Shown: positions 34,990 through 43,570 of the stretch, one piece after another | How the letters are laid out: every line of letters begins with the position of its first letter | Numbering within the stretch: position 1 is the stretch's first letter | NCBI GenBank assembly: GCA_003482455.1 | Contig: DMYW01000002.1 | Coordinates: 187,857-251,856, forward strand | DNA length: 64,000 nucleotides | Direction of reading: 5' to 3' | Source of the DNA: Rheinheimera sp. | GTDB lineage: Bacteria > Pseudomonadota > Gammaproteobacteria > Enterobacterales > Alteromonadaceae | Position numbers and translations under genes: made by a program | The notes under the pieces: generated by a model | The model's database searches: none | What the model saw: only the letters and a program-made list of their open reading frames with translations | Told to the model about the DNA's origin: nothing

Positions 34990-37047
34990 TTATTTGACCA
35001 ATTGACTGGCTTGATAAGGCGCTTCGGTCGACGGTAACACCGCCAAACCACGCCAATGCCGATAGGTCAGCCGCAACATGTCGGCCACCACCAAATACAA
35101 CAACACCACAAACAGCATCGCCAGATACGCATCCAGCTGCTGGTTGAAAATCAATTGCGGCGCCACCGCCGCCTTTTCGCTACTGAGCAATCCCGCATCG
35201 AGTTTGGCTTGTAAGTCGTTCGCGGCGGCAAAAAAGCCCACACGCGGATCTGCGCTCGTCAGTTTTTGATACACAGCTGTGCTGGTTAAAATCAGCAACC
35301 ACAGTAGCGGCGCCGCTGTCACCCAGACATAACGCCAGCGGCCGCTCTTGATGATGATGGACGTCGCCACTGTCAGTGCAATCGCGGCCAGCAGTTGGTT
35401 TGAGATCCCAAACAAAGGCCACAGAATATTGACGCCGCCATTGGGGTCGATCACGCCGATATACAAGAAATACCCCCAGCCAGCGACCACAATACAAGAG
35501 GTCAGCACCACCGATGGGTACCAGCTGGTTTGGCCCAATTTCGGGATAAAGTTGCCGAGCATGTCTTGCAGCATAAAGCGGCCGACACGGGTGCCTGCGT
35601 CCAAGGTGGTCAAGATGAATACAGCTTCGAACATGATGGCAAAGTGATACCACATGGCCAGCAGATGCTCGCCAAACGCCGATGCAAAAATGCTCGCCAT
35701 ACCGACGGCCAACGATGGCGCGCCTCCAGTGCGAGCAAACAAGGTCGCTTCACCCATCGCACTGGCAAGGCTATTCATTTGCTCAACGGTGACCGGGAAG
35801 CCCCAGCTGGTGATAGTCGCCACCGCAGTCGCGGGGTCCGCGCCGACGATACCGGCGGGGCTGTTAATCGCAAAATACACACCCGGGTCCAGCACACAAG
35901 CCGCCAGCAGCGCCATTACGGCGACAAACGACTCGAGCGCCATGCCGCCATAGCCAATCATCCGAATATCGCGTTCGTTTTCCAGCAGCTTTGGCGTGGT
36001 GCCAGAGGAAATCAACGAATGGAAGCCTGAAATAGCGCCGCACGCGATGGTGATAAACACAAACGGAAACAAAGACCCAGCAAAGATGGGGCCTGTACCA
36101 TCGATAAATTTGGTCAGCGCCGGCATTTTTACATCGGGTTGTAAAATGATGATGGCGAGCGCCAGCAGCACCACGGTGCCAAGTTTCATGTAGGTAGACA
36201 GATAATCACGCGGCGCCAGCAGCAGCCACACCGGCAAAATGGCTGCGAGCAAGCCATAGCCAATCACTGCAAACGCTAGCGGTACGCCGGGGTGATTAAA
36301 CCATTCACGCAGCGCAGCTTGCTGATCGATCCAGCCACCTGCGGCAACCGAGCCCAGCAACAGCACGACCCCGAGCAACGAGGCTTCCAGCACATGCCCC
36401 GGCCGCAGGTAACGCATGTAAAGACCAATAAAAATCGCGATTGGGATAGTCGCAGCGACCGTTGACGTCGCCCACGGCGAATGTTTCATTGCATTGACCA
36501 CTACAAGACCAAGCACGGCAATCAGGATAATCATGATCAGAAAGGTGGCCAATAACGCGGCAAATCCGCCAATCGGGCCCAGTTCATCACGCGCCATCTG
36601 ACCTAAACTGCGACCATTGCGGCGAATGGAGCAAAACAAGATCACCATGTCCTGCACACACCCAGCGAGCACCGAGCCGATTAAAATCCACAAGGTGCCA
36701 GGCAAATAACCAAATTGCGCCGCAAGAGTGGGGCCGATCAAAGGGCCTGGGCCGGCAATCGCCGCAAAATGATGGCCAAACACCACCCAGCGGTTAGTCG
36801 GCATATAGTCGCGACCATCTTGCAAGCGCTCTGCGGGCGTGGCTCGCGTTGCGTCCACCATCAAGACTTTGGCGGCGATCCAAGCACTATAAAAACGATA
36901 GCCTATGAGGTAAGTACAAACGGCCGCGACAATAAACCACAAAGCGTTGATCGATTCGCCGCGATTGAGAGCGATACCGCCGGCCGCAGCTGCGCCCGTG
37001 ATCGCCACGGCCAGCCAAAGCAACGACTGGCGCCAATTGTTCATCAT
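34990..37047 (-). CDS. cstA: Carbon starvation protein A (peptide/pyruvate transporter family)
   Basis: The protein has about 685 residues with at least sixteen hydrophobic helices. CstA signatures are FGHHFAAIAGPGPLIGP, LSTYMKLGTV, and IACGAISGFHSLISSGTTPK, then WPLFGISNQLLAAIAL. CstA-type transporters import peptides or pyruvate, usually under carbon limitation. The ATG at 37047 has GGGGA five bases upstream; an upstream ATG at 37059 lacks a ribosome site. It forms an operon with ybdD. Confidence 0.95.
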   Translation of the reverse strand: MMNNWRQSLLWLAVAITGAAAAGGIALNRGESINALWFIVAAVCTYLIGYRFYSAWIAAKVLMVDATRATPAERLQDGRDYMPTNRWVVFGHHFAAIAGPGPLIGPTLAAQFGYLPGTLWILIGSVLAGCVQDMVILFCSIRRNGRSLGQMARDELGPIGGFAALLATFLIMIILIAVLGLVVVNAMKHSPWATSTVAATIPIAIFIGLYMRYLRPGHVLEASLLGVVLLLGSVAAGGWIDQQAALREWFNHPGVPLAFAVIGYGLLAAILPVWLLLAPRDYLSTYMKLGTVVLLALAIIILQPDVKMPALTKFIDGTGPIFAGSLFPFVFITIACGAISGFHSLISSGTTPKLLENERDIRMIGYGGMALESFVAVMALLAACVLDPGVYFAINSPAGIVGADPATAVATITSWGFPVTVEQMNSLASAMGEATLFARTGGAPSLAVGMASIFASAFGEHLLAMWYHFAIMFEAVFILTTLDAGTRVGRFMLQDMLGNFIPKLGQTSWYPSVVLTSCIVVAGWGYFLYIGVIDPNGGVNILWPLFGISNQLLAAIALTVATSIIIKSGRWRYVWVTAAPLLWLLILTSTAVYQKLTSADPRVGFFAAANDLQAKLDAGLLSSEKAAVAPQLIFNQQLDAYLAMLFVVLLYLVVADMLRLTYRHWRGLAVLPSTEAPYQASQLVK

Positions 37048-37306
37048 CCTGTTCCCCATAAATTTTTATTAGTTGTTTTTGTTTAATTTTTTGTCTGTTC
37101 TAGCGGGTTCACCTAGACAAGTCAACGCCATTTCGGCTGGTCACATCAGCCATGTAGAGTATCGTCCGTCTGAGTACCGAGGATTTGTACTGACCAAGTC
37201 ACGCTCATTGCGGAAAGTTTTGCATCAACCAAAGCGTAAAGCTGCGCTTTGCGCACACTGACAAATCCGCTAGGCTGTCGATTGAAATGGTGAATTTGGG
37301 GTGCTT

Positions 37307-37606
37307 ATGGATACTTTTGTTGCTGCCGTGTTTTTCGCGCTTGCCTTTGCTATGGGACTACTGATGATTATGGCCCCTGGTTTTGCATGGTTTCATCTCC
37401 TTAAAATGCAGTGGCCAAAAGCCTTTTGTTGGTCGCCGCTACGTATGACAATGCTGTGTATACCTGCAACAATTCTCATTGGCTTTTTAGCCACTTGGCA
37501 GCTGGAAAGTAGTTTTACTGAACAATCACAACGTTGGTTATGGGTGGCCGTCAGTGTTTGTTTGCTGCAAACCCCGTTGTTTTTCTGGTGGTCACGTCGC
37601 TCTTGA
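37307..37606 (+). CDS. Small hypothetical membrane protein
   Basis: The protein has 99 residues with three hydrophobic helices (FVAAVFFALAFAMGLLMIMA, LCIPATILIGFLATW, WLWVAVSVCLLQTPLFFW). No family is recognised. GGGG precedes the ATG at 37307. It is divergent from cstA. Confidence 0.55.
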   Translation: MDTFVAAVFFALAFAMGLLMIMAPGFAWFHLLKMQWPKAFCWSPLRMTMLCIPATILIGFLATWQLESSFTEQSQRWLWVAVSVCLLQTPLFFWWSRRS

Positions 37607-37714
37607 TCGAAGGAATATCGTGCCTCGCAAGACAGGTGATTGCTATTTCAGGTAGACTTCGCCTCATTTGAAGGCTACTTGCCCGCCAGATTGACGCTGC
37701 TCTACGAGGTTTAT

Positions 37715-38104
37715 ATGCAGAAATACACCGGCTACCTAAGTTTGTTGATGCTTGTCAGTTATGTAGGCGGCTTTTTCTACAGCCAATTAACGGCGCAACC
37801 ATTTGTTTATGGCAGTTTGCAGCTGCAATTCACCTTGTTCAGTTTGGCGCTTGGTTATCTGGTGCGGTTAGTGCGCAATGAAACTGTCGTCGCTATCTGT
37901 TTTGCCATTATGCTGCTGGCTGTCGCTAAATTCAGTTGGGTGTGGTTTGGTAGCACACTCAGTGACCGCGTGATCGGTTCATTATTTGGTGGTTATCTGG
38001 TCGCATTCATGTTGTGCAGTTATCAAATCGCGATGTTGCGACGTGAAATTAAGCAGAAAAAATTAAATACATCGCCAACAAACGAAAGCACCCCCAAAGA
38101 ATAA
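37715..38104 (+). CDS. Small hypothetical membrane protein
   Basis: The protein has 129 residues with four hydrophobic helices and a short, charged C-terminus (EIKQKKLNTSPTNESTPKE). No family is recognised. GAGG lies six bases before the ATG at 37715; a longer frame to 37640 has no ribosome site. It lies 108 bp after the previous small membrane-protein gene. Confidence 0.6.
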   Translation: MQKYTGYLSLLMLVSYVGGFFYSQLTAQPFVYGSLQLQFTLFSLALGYLVRLVRNETVVAICFAIMLLAVAKFSWVWFGSTLSDRVIGSLFGGYLVAFMLCSYQIAMLRREIKQKKLNTSPTNESTPKE

Positions 38105-38323
38105 CTGGGCCGCACGATTTACTCAAAGCATTGATTTAAAAATAAATTATCAATGCACTAGGGCATAGATAGGGTATCTTTGCATCTCGAAAATTCTGTA
38201 TGAAATGTAACAAAACTTTTCATTAATTTTACATTCATCTAGACAGGTTAAGTTGTTAAGCATCGGCTGAAGGCAGCCGCCTCCACAGAGTGTGGACCTA
38301 CTTACTGTTTAATGGATGATGCT

Positions 38324-38875
38324 ATGAACGCAAAAATTTTAATCGCTGCAGTCGCTTTAGTTTCTTCAAATGCTGTTTTCGCAGCAACCAAACCGGGTGA
38401 TGTCTACGCAGGTGCAAGCTACAGCACAATGACAGCCAAAGAATCTCCACTTAGTTTAGATTTCGGTGTGTTAAACGGTTTTGCTGGTTACCAAGTTAAC
38501 GATTTCCTGGCTGTTGAAGGCCGTATCGGCGTGGGTATTGCTGACGAATCACTGGATGTCTTCGAAGGTAGCGCTGTGGATGTTGGTGTTGATTATACAG
38601 CCCAAGCCTTAGTGAAAGGCAGCTACCACTTCACTGACGTTGTGTCAGCATACGGTATCGCCGGTGTCGCCAAAAACAAATATTCGTTCTCACAAGGCAG
38701 CCAATCTGATTCTTCATCAGATACAGGTTTGACTTACGGTATCGGTTTACAGTTCGCTATCAGCGGCAATTCAGCATTAAATCTGGAATACCAAAAGCTG
38801 CCAGATATGGACATGGATGATGATGTTGGTATCAACGTGTCTGCTCTGACCGTTGGATATACATACCGCTTCTAA
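38324..38875 (+). CDS. Outer-membrane beta-barrel protein
   Basis: The protein has 183 residues: signal peptide (SNAVFAATK) and an eight-strand-like barrel with alternating strands ending in Phe (LTVGYTYRF). It resembles the porin/OmpA-like barrel domain PF13505. A structural or surface role is inferred. GGATG precedes the ATG at 38324, and an intrinsic terminator follows. Confidence 0.85.
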   Translation: MNAKILIAAVALVSSNAVFAATKPGDVYAGASYSTMTAKESPLSLDFGVLNGFAGYQVNDFLAVEGRIGVGIADESLDVFEGSAVDVGVDYTAQALVKGSYHFTDVVSAYGIAGVAKNKYSFSQGSQSDSSSDTGLTYGIGLQFAISGNSALNLEYQKLPDMDMDDDVGINVSALTVGYTYRF

Positions 38876-38891
38876 GCGAGGTTGTTTAATG

Positions 38892-38919
38892 AAAGCCGGC
38901 TGATATGCCGGCTTTTTTT
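38892..38919 (+). terminator. Rho-independent terminator after outer-membrane protein gene
   Basis: GCCGGC (38895-38900) pairs with GCCGGC (38907-38912), loop TGATAT, followed by seven T. It ends the gene at 38324-38875. Confidence 0.9.
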
Positions 38920-39030
38920 ATACCATTTTGTAAGTTCCGCTTGGCGTAGAGAGCATGCGATTGTATAGACACTGGCGAATTGAAACGGCCACCATATACT
39001 AAATTTGATGACGATTTTTCGGAGTTAGTT

Positions 39031-39869
39031 ATGTGGCGCTTACTCTGTTGTTTAGTCTGGTTTAGTACTGTGAGTTCTGCACAACAAGCGCCTATTTTTT
39101 TGTCGATGCCATTGGTTTGCTGCAAAGCGATGCGAATCAATCGGTTGAAAGACAAACCTTTAAAGCAATTTTATCCAAGCTAGAAGGTCAGTATGAGCTG
39201 ACGCAAATTCAACGTAATAGAGCGCGCGCTATGTTGCTCAACGAACCACGCGCTTGTTCACCTTGGCTGAAAAAGACGGCAGAGCGCAGTCAGAAATACA
39301 GCTTTTCTGAGCCTTACATGTACGAAGCCGGGTTGCAGCTAGTGGTGCGTCAGAACTCTCGTTGGTTACCGGTATTACAAAATCTCGCCAGTATCGACGG
39401 CACAATCCATTTGCAATCTTTGTTACAACACGAAAGCACGCCATTAATCGGTATTGAAAGCAATCGCAGTTATGGTGAAGAACTTGATCAGATTCTGAGT
39501 CAATTCCAATCAAAATTGTATATCCGAACCAGCTCAAGTAGCCAACTAGGCAGCATGTTGCCGATGATGGAGCGGTCTTTTATCGACGTGATCATTGAAT
39601 ATCCAGCTATCGCCGCATCATCAAAAATGGCTGCTAGGCATTTCAAAATATATGAAGCAACCGAATTTAGTGCAGTGCACATAGCCTGCACAAAATCGGC
39701 ACAAGGTGACATCAATCTCCAACTGATCAATCAAGCGATTCGCGAGCTTGCAAACGAGGATAACTATCGACGGTGGGTGCTTGAGCACGTAGGAGAACAA
39801 ACAGCGGACGAAGTGATAAAAGTGTGGAGCTCTGCGTTAGCAGAACATCCACACTCGTCAAAAAATTAA
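39031..39869 (+). pseudogene. Solute-binding protein, frameshifted in a T7 run
   Basis: An ATG at 39031 with GGAG six bases upstream starts a signal peptide (LCCLVWFSTVSSAQQAP). Its frame fails after the run of seven T at 39095-39101. In the -1 frame, the mature binding protein continues without a start of its own as FFVDAIGLLQSDANQSVE, RNRARAMLLNEPRACSPWLK, then two-lobe fold features to the stop at 39867-39869. The total, 839 bases, is one base short. It resembles the small family-3-like binding proteins at 41094 and 19597, without a permease. Whether the site, T-TTT-TTG, allows -1 slippage or is a mutation or sequencing error is undecided. It overlaps the next gene's stop by four bases. 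Confidence 0.75.
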
Positions 39870-40141
39870 CCACCATTGCCTGAATTTGAAGCGGCACGTT
39901 GTGCTTCTTCTGCATCACGCTCGCGTTGACGACGAGTTTTGCATTCGCTTGAAGCAAAATGACTACCGGTTTTTTTGCGTTTTTGGCAAATAACCGCGTC
40001 TGGATCACGATCATTGGTCGCAGCAGTTGTGGTGCTGGCAGTTTGAGTTGAGGCTGCTGCGGCTGATTGGCTTGACGCAGTAGATCCGCAACCGATTAAA
40101 CCTACGGTCGCAGCACAAATTAAAATAGCTAAAGTACGCAT
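39866..40141 (-). CDS. Small lipoprotein
   Basis: The protein has 91 residues: lipobox LIGCG, a Ser/Ala/Thr-rich linker, then a basic C-terminal part with Cys residues (DAVICQKRKKTGSHFASSECK). AGGAG precedes the ATG at 40141. It is probably an anchored envelope protein. Its 3' end overlaps the binding-protein gene by four bases. Confidence 0.65.
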   Translation of the reverse strand: MRTLAILICAATVGLIGCGSTASSQSAAAASTQTASTTTAATNDRDPDAVICQKRKKTGSHFASSECKTRRQRERDAEEAQRAASNSGNGG

Positions 40142-40265
40142 GGCTCACTCCTGTAAGCTGATATTGTTAAAATCCTCGCTAATCTAACATCTCTCGGTTG
40201 GATATAGGCGTTTTATTTACAATATTATTGTAAATTTACCTATTAAGGGTACTTTTGGAACACAA

Positions 40266-40290
40266 AATACTCGGCATGTGGCCGAGTATT
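40266..40290 (-). terminator. Hairpin after outer-membrane barrel gene
   Basis: A 10-bp perfect stem (AATACTCGGC, GCCGAGTATT) with a 5-base loop lies just after the gene at 40296. The U-tract read on the minus strand is weak (TTTTG). Confidence 0.55.
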
Positions 40291-40295
40291 GGTAT

Positions 40296-40964
40296 TTAGA
40301 AACTATAGGTAATGCCAAAAGCTACAACTGGCCATGCCTTAAAGCTGCTGGTGTCGTCTTCGAAACTGGTAATTTCTTGTTGGATATGCTGGTTCAACTG
40401 CGCCTGTGCGGCGGGATCCGCAAGTTGTTTGCTCGTCGTAATACTGGCTTCGGGTGCGCCTTGTAAAATAGCGCCAAGTTCAAAATTAAACCCCAATCCA
40501 CCATCATCATCAATGGGATTGCCCCAACCTAAACCAACATAAGGAGCTGATGATTTAAAGGTTAATTCACCTCGCACATCACCGACTTGTGCAGCTGAAT
40601 ACTGTTGACCGTCGATGGTGTAATTGCCACCCGATGGTTTCGCTAACCCTGAAAACCCCGTGTTGTTACTGGCATAACCGGCTGATAGGTGAAAACTACC
40701 CGAAAAAGGATAGAAATCAAGCATCAAGGCGCCCATACCGAGATCTGTGTCCATATCGAATTCAAGCGAATTATCACCACCTGTGTCCTGAGTGAATGTC
40801 GTGGTATAACGACTGTAATGTGCTCGCACATTCAGCATCGAGCTGATCTGATAATACCCCTCAACCCCAAGACCAGTTGAACCCGCTTTGACACCTACAG
40901 CAACACCTTGCGCTTGTGCACCTGCAGCAAACAATGCGCACAACATCAGCGACCAATATTTCAT
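40296..40964 (-). CDS. Outer-membrane beta-barrel protein
   Basis: The protein has 222 residues. Signal peptide ends in AQAQG; the rest alternates hydrophobic/polar strands (YYQISSMLNVRAHYSRYTTT, LGFNFELGAILQG) and ends in Phe. It resembles small OmpW-type or bacterial outer-membrane barrels, without certain family. AGGG precedes the ATG at 40964. Confidence 0.75.
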   Translation of the reverse strand: MKYWSLMLCALFAAGAQAQGVAVGVKAGSTGLGVEGYYQISSMLNVRAHYSRYTTTFTQDTGGDNSLEFDMDTDLGMGALMLDFYPFSGSFHLSAGYASNNTGFSGLAKPSGGNYTIDGQQYSAAQVGDVRGELTFKSSAPYVGLGWGNPIDDDGGLGFNFELGAILQGAPEASITTSKQLADPAAQAQLNQHIQQEITSFEDDTSSFKAWPVVAFGITYSF

Positions 40965-41093
40965 TTTTCCATACCCTGTTTGGTGACCCCGTTGTCACAT
41001 CGCTCAGTGTGGACCAGCAATCTGCCAAGCGCAAACCGATTGGCCAAGTTACCGTTCAACTTCTATGCTCAGTAAAATCCTTAAGGAGCGGCC

Positions 41094-41816
41094 ATGCGAC
41101 TACTCCCCCCCTTTTTGCTGCTACCCTGCATGTTACAAGCGACCTCGATCACTGTGGTCACGGAGCAGTTCAATCCGTATCAAACAACCAACCCAGATGG
41201 CAGTGTCGGTGGCGTCCATACACAACGTGTGCAGCAGATTTTGGATAAAGCTGGCATTGAGTACCAGATTGAGTTAATGCCGTGGGCACGAGCCTACAAA
41301 ACCGCGCATGACCAGCCAAATGTGCTGATTTATTCGTTGTTACGTACAGATGAACGTATGACTGAGTTTCAATGGCTGGTTCCGCTATGCCCGCTGCAAG
41401 TCTCGTTTTATCGAGCCACCAATCGCACAGATATCCATGCGGCATCGATCGACGATGCCACACAATACGTCGTCGGCGTTGAACAAGGGCAAGCCAATTA
41501 TCAATATCTAAAACACAACGGGTTTCGTGATGGAACTACCTTGCAGGTTGTCGGGCACAATCATCAATTAACCGAAATGTTGCACAAAGGGCGGATTGAT
41601 TTGATGTTGGTGTCGGATGTCTACGTCCAGCAACTCCCAGAGGCCGAACGCAGCCGTTTGCAGCGACTGTTTGTGGTACATGATTTAGAAAAGATGATGT
41701 ATTTAGCGACAGCAGCAACGACCGACCCAGCGTTAGTCGAGCAGATACAAAAAGCCGCGGCGCAGATCCCGCACCGCGACTTCGCTGCATGTCCAGTTAC
41801 AACCGGAACTGATTAA
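41094..41816 (+). CDS. Periplasmic solute-binding protein (SBP family 3-like)
   Basis: The protein has 240 residues. The signal peptide ends near LQATS; the mature part starts ITVVTEQFNPYQTTNPDGSV and contains the conserved MPWARAYKTAH and TQYVVGVEQGQANYQYL blocks. It is an orphan binding protein, with no ABC genes adjoining. It overlaps the chemoreceptor at 41797 by 20 bp at the 3' ends (convergent); binding proteins of this class often serve receptors. AAGGAG precedes the ATG at 41094. Confidence 0.8.
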   Translation: MRLLPPFLLLPCMLQATSITVVTEQFNPYQTTNPDGSVGGVHTQRVQQILDKAGIEYQIELMPWARAYKTAHDQPNVLIYSLLRTDERMTEFQWLVPLCPLQVSFYRATNRTDIHAASIDDATQYVVGVEQGQANYQYLKHNGFRDGTTLQVVGHNHQLTEMLHKGRIDLMLVSDVYVQQLPEAERSRLQRLFVVHDLEKMMYLATAATTDPALVEQIQKAAAQIPHRDFAACPVTTGTD

Positions 41817-43419
41817 CCAGTTGATTTAAATCCACCGCTAACCGAGCTAACTCTTGCGCAGACGCTGTCGTCTGTTGGGCTCCAGCGGCCGTCTGTGCCG
41901 TTAAGTCACTGATATTTACAATGTTTCTATCCACTTCACGTGCCACTTTCGCTTGCTCTTCGGCCGCACTGGCAATCACCAAATTCCGATCGTTAATTTG
42001 CATAATTTGCTGGTGGATCGTCGTGAGTGCCTGCCCTGCAGCTTCAGCAACACTCAAGGCTTGACTGGCTCGGCTGCCGCTTTGTTGCATCGCCTGCACC
42101 GCAGATTGAGTACCCGCACGGATCTTGCCAATCATCTCTTCGATTTCTCGAGTCGAGGTTTGAGTACGCGCAGCGAGTGCACGTACTTCATCCGCCACGA
42201 CCGCAAAGCCGCGACCCGCTTCACCGGCGCGCGCCGCTTCAATCGCGGCGTTAAGCGCCAGCAGGTTGGTTTGCTCGGCGATGGCGCGGATCACGTCCAA
42301 CACTTTGCCGATATCTTGTGCTTGCTCAGCCAGCGAGCTGACTACAGTTGCCGAGCGCGCCACATCATCATTCATCGCCACAATGGCCGTGATGGTTTGT
42401 TGCACTTGCTGTTTGCCTTGCTCGGCACTTTGTGTGGATTGGGCGCTGGACTCAGACGTCAACATCGCCGTTTGCGCTACTTCATCAACGGCTGAACTCA
42501 TCTCAGTGACTGCAGTCGCCGCTTGTTGGATCTCATCGTTTTGTTGCTGTAAACCACGCGATGCATCTTCTGTCACTGAATTGAGCTCTTCAGATGCTGA
42601 CGCCAACTGATTGGAACTCATGCTGATCTGATGCAAGGTTTGACGCAATCGATCTTGCATCGCCGCCAGCGCTTTGAGCAGCTGCGCTGGCTCATCATCA
42701 AATTCAGCTGCAATCGGTTTGCTTAAATCCCCTTCAGACACCCGACCTGCGACCACCACAGCGGATTGCAACGGCCGTACAATCGAGCGGGTGATTTTCA
42801 CGGCGACTATCGCGCCAAAGGCAAACACGACAAAGATGGTAGTACCAACCTGCCACAGCGCCGCTTGATAAGCATCGGCGGTTTCTTGGCTACGCTTGGT
42901 CGCATAAGCCCGGTTCAATTCTGTCAGTTTTAATAAGGATTTGGTCATGCTGTCGGCAAAATCGCTCATCTCGCCGTTGACCAGCACTATGCCCTCCGCG
43001 CTTTTTTGCGCTTGCACCAGCGTTATGACCTTATCTTGGTCGTCCAGATAACGACCGACTGCGTCGCGGAACTTGTCATACTCCTCGCGTTCACCCGGAA
43101 TGGAAATCAACGCATCGTAGTTTTTTTCATGCTTGGCTAAATCTGCTCTGACTTCGGCGATTTTATCCAACACTTGTTGTTGTTCTTGCGCATCCTCGGC
43201 CACTAACAAACGGAAGGTGTAGACGCGAAGACGCATGGCGGATAAATTCACCGAGGCCAAACTGTCCAAACTGGGCATGGCGTTGGTTTCCATTTCTTCG
43301 GCGACATCACGCATTTCGCCCATGTGCTGCACCGCCATCCAGCCTTGGACCAACGTGGCAAAGCCAATAATCAGAAACCCAATAATCAACCGCACACGGA
43401 TGCCAACTTGTCTTAGCAT
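41797..43419 (-). CDS. Methyl-accepting chemotaxis protein (4HB type)
   Basis: The protein has 540 residues. Topology: TM1 at about 10-30, a periplasmic four-helix-bundle region at 31-187, TM2 at 188-209, HAMP at about 210-262, then a signalling domain with the conserved tip EAARAGEAGRGFAVVADEVR. It binds ligands in the periplasm and controls CheA/W. AGGAA precedes the ATG at 43419. The next gene downstream on the same strand is another receptor in the opposite order (upstream at 43571). Confidence 0.95.
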   Translation of the reverse strand: MLRQVGIRVRLIIGFLIIGFATLVQGWMAVQHMGEMRDVAEEMETNAMPSLDSLASVNLSAMRLRVYTFRLLVAEDAQEQQQVLDKIAEVRADLAKHEKNYDALISIPGEREEYDKFRDAVGRYLDDQDKVITLVQAQKSAEGIVLVNGEMSDFADSMTKSLLKLTELNRAYATKRSQETADAYQAALWQVGTTIFVVFAFGAIVAVKITRSIVRPLQSAVVVAGRVSEGDLSKPIAAEFDDEPAQLLKALAAMQDRLRQTLHQISMSSNQLASASEELNSVTEDASRGLQQQNDEIQQAATAVTEMSSAVDEVAQTAMLTSESSAQSTQSAEQGKQQVQQTITAIVAMNDDVARSATVVSSLAEQAQDIGKVLDVIRAIAEQTNLLALNAAIEAARAGEAGRGFAVVADEVRALAARTQTSTREIEEMIGKIRAGTQSAVQAMQQSGSRASQALSVAEAAGQALTTIHQQIMQINDRNLVIASAAEEQAKVAREVDRNIVNISDLTAQTAAGAQQTTASAQELARLAVDLNQLVNQFRL

Positions 43420-43570
43420 GTAATTTCCTCAAACTTTGAGAGACAACGGACGCGGACTTAAGCCCGCAAACAGCGAAGTGACTTAGTGTAAGGAAAGCAG
43501 GGAATCAGGCTCCTGTCCAGAAACCCTGCACTTTTGCGTTATAAATCAAAAATTTAACAATGGTGAAATA

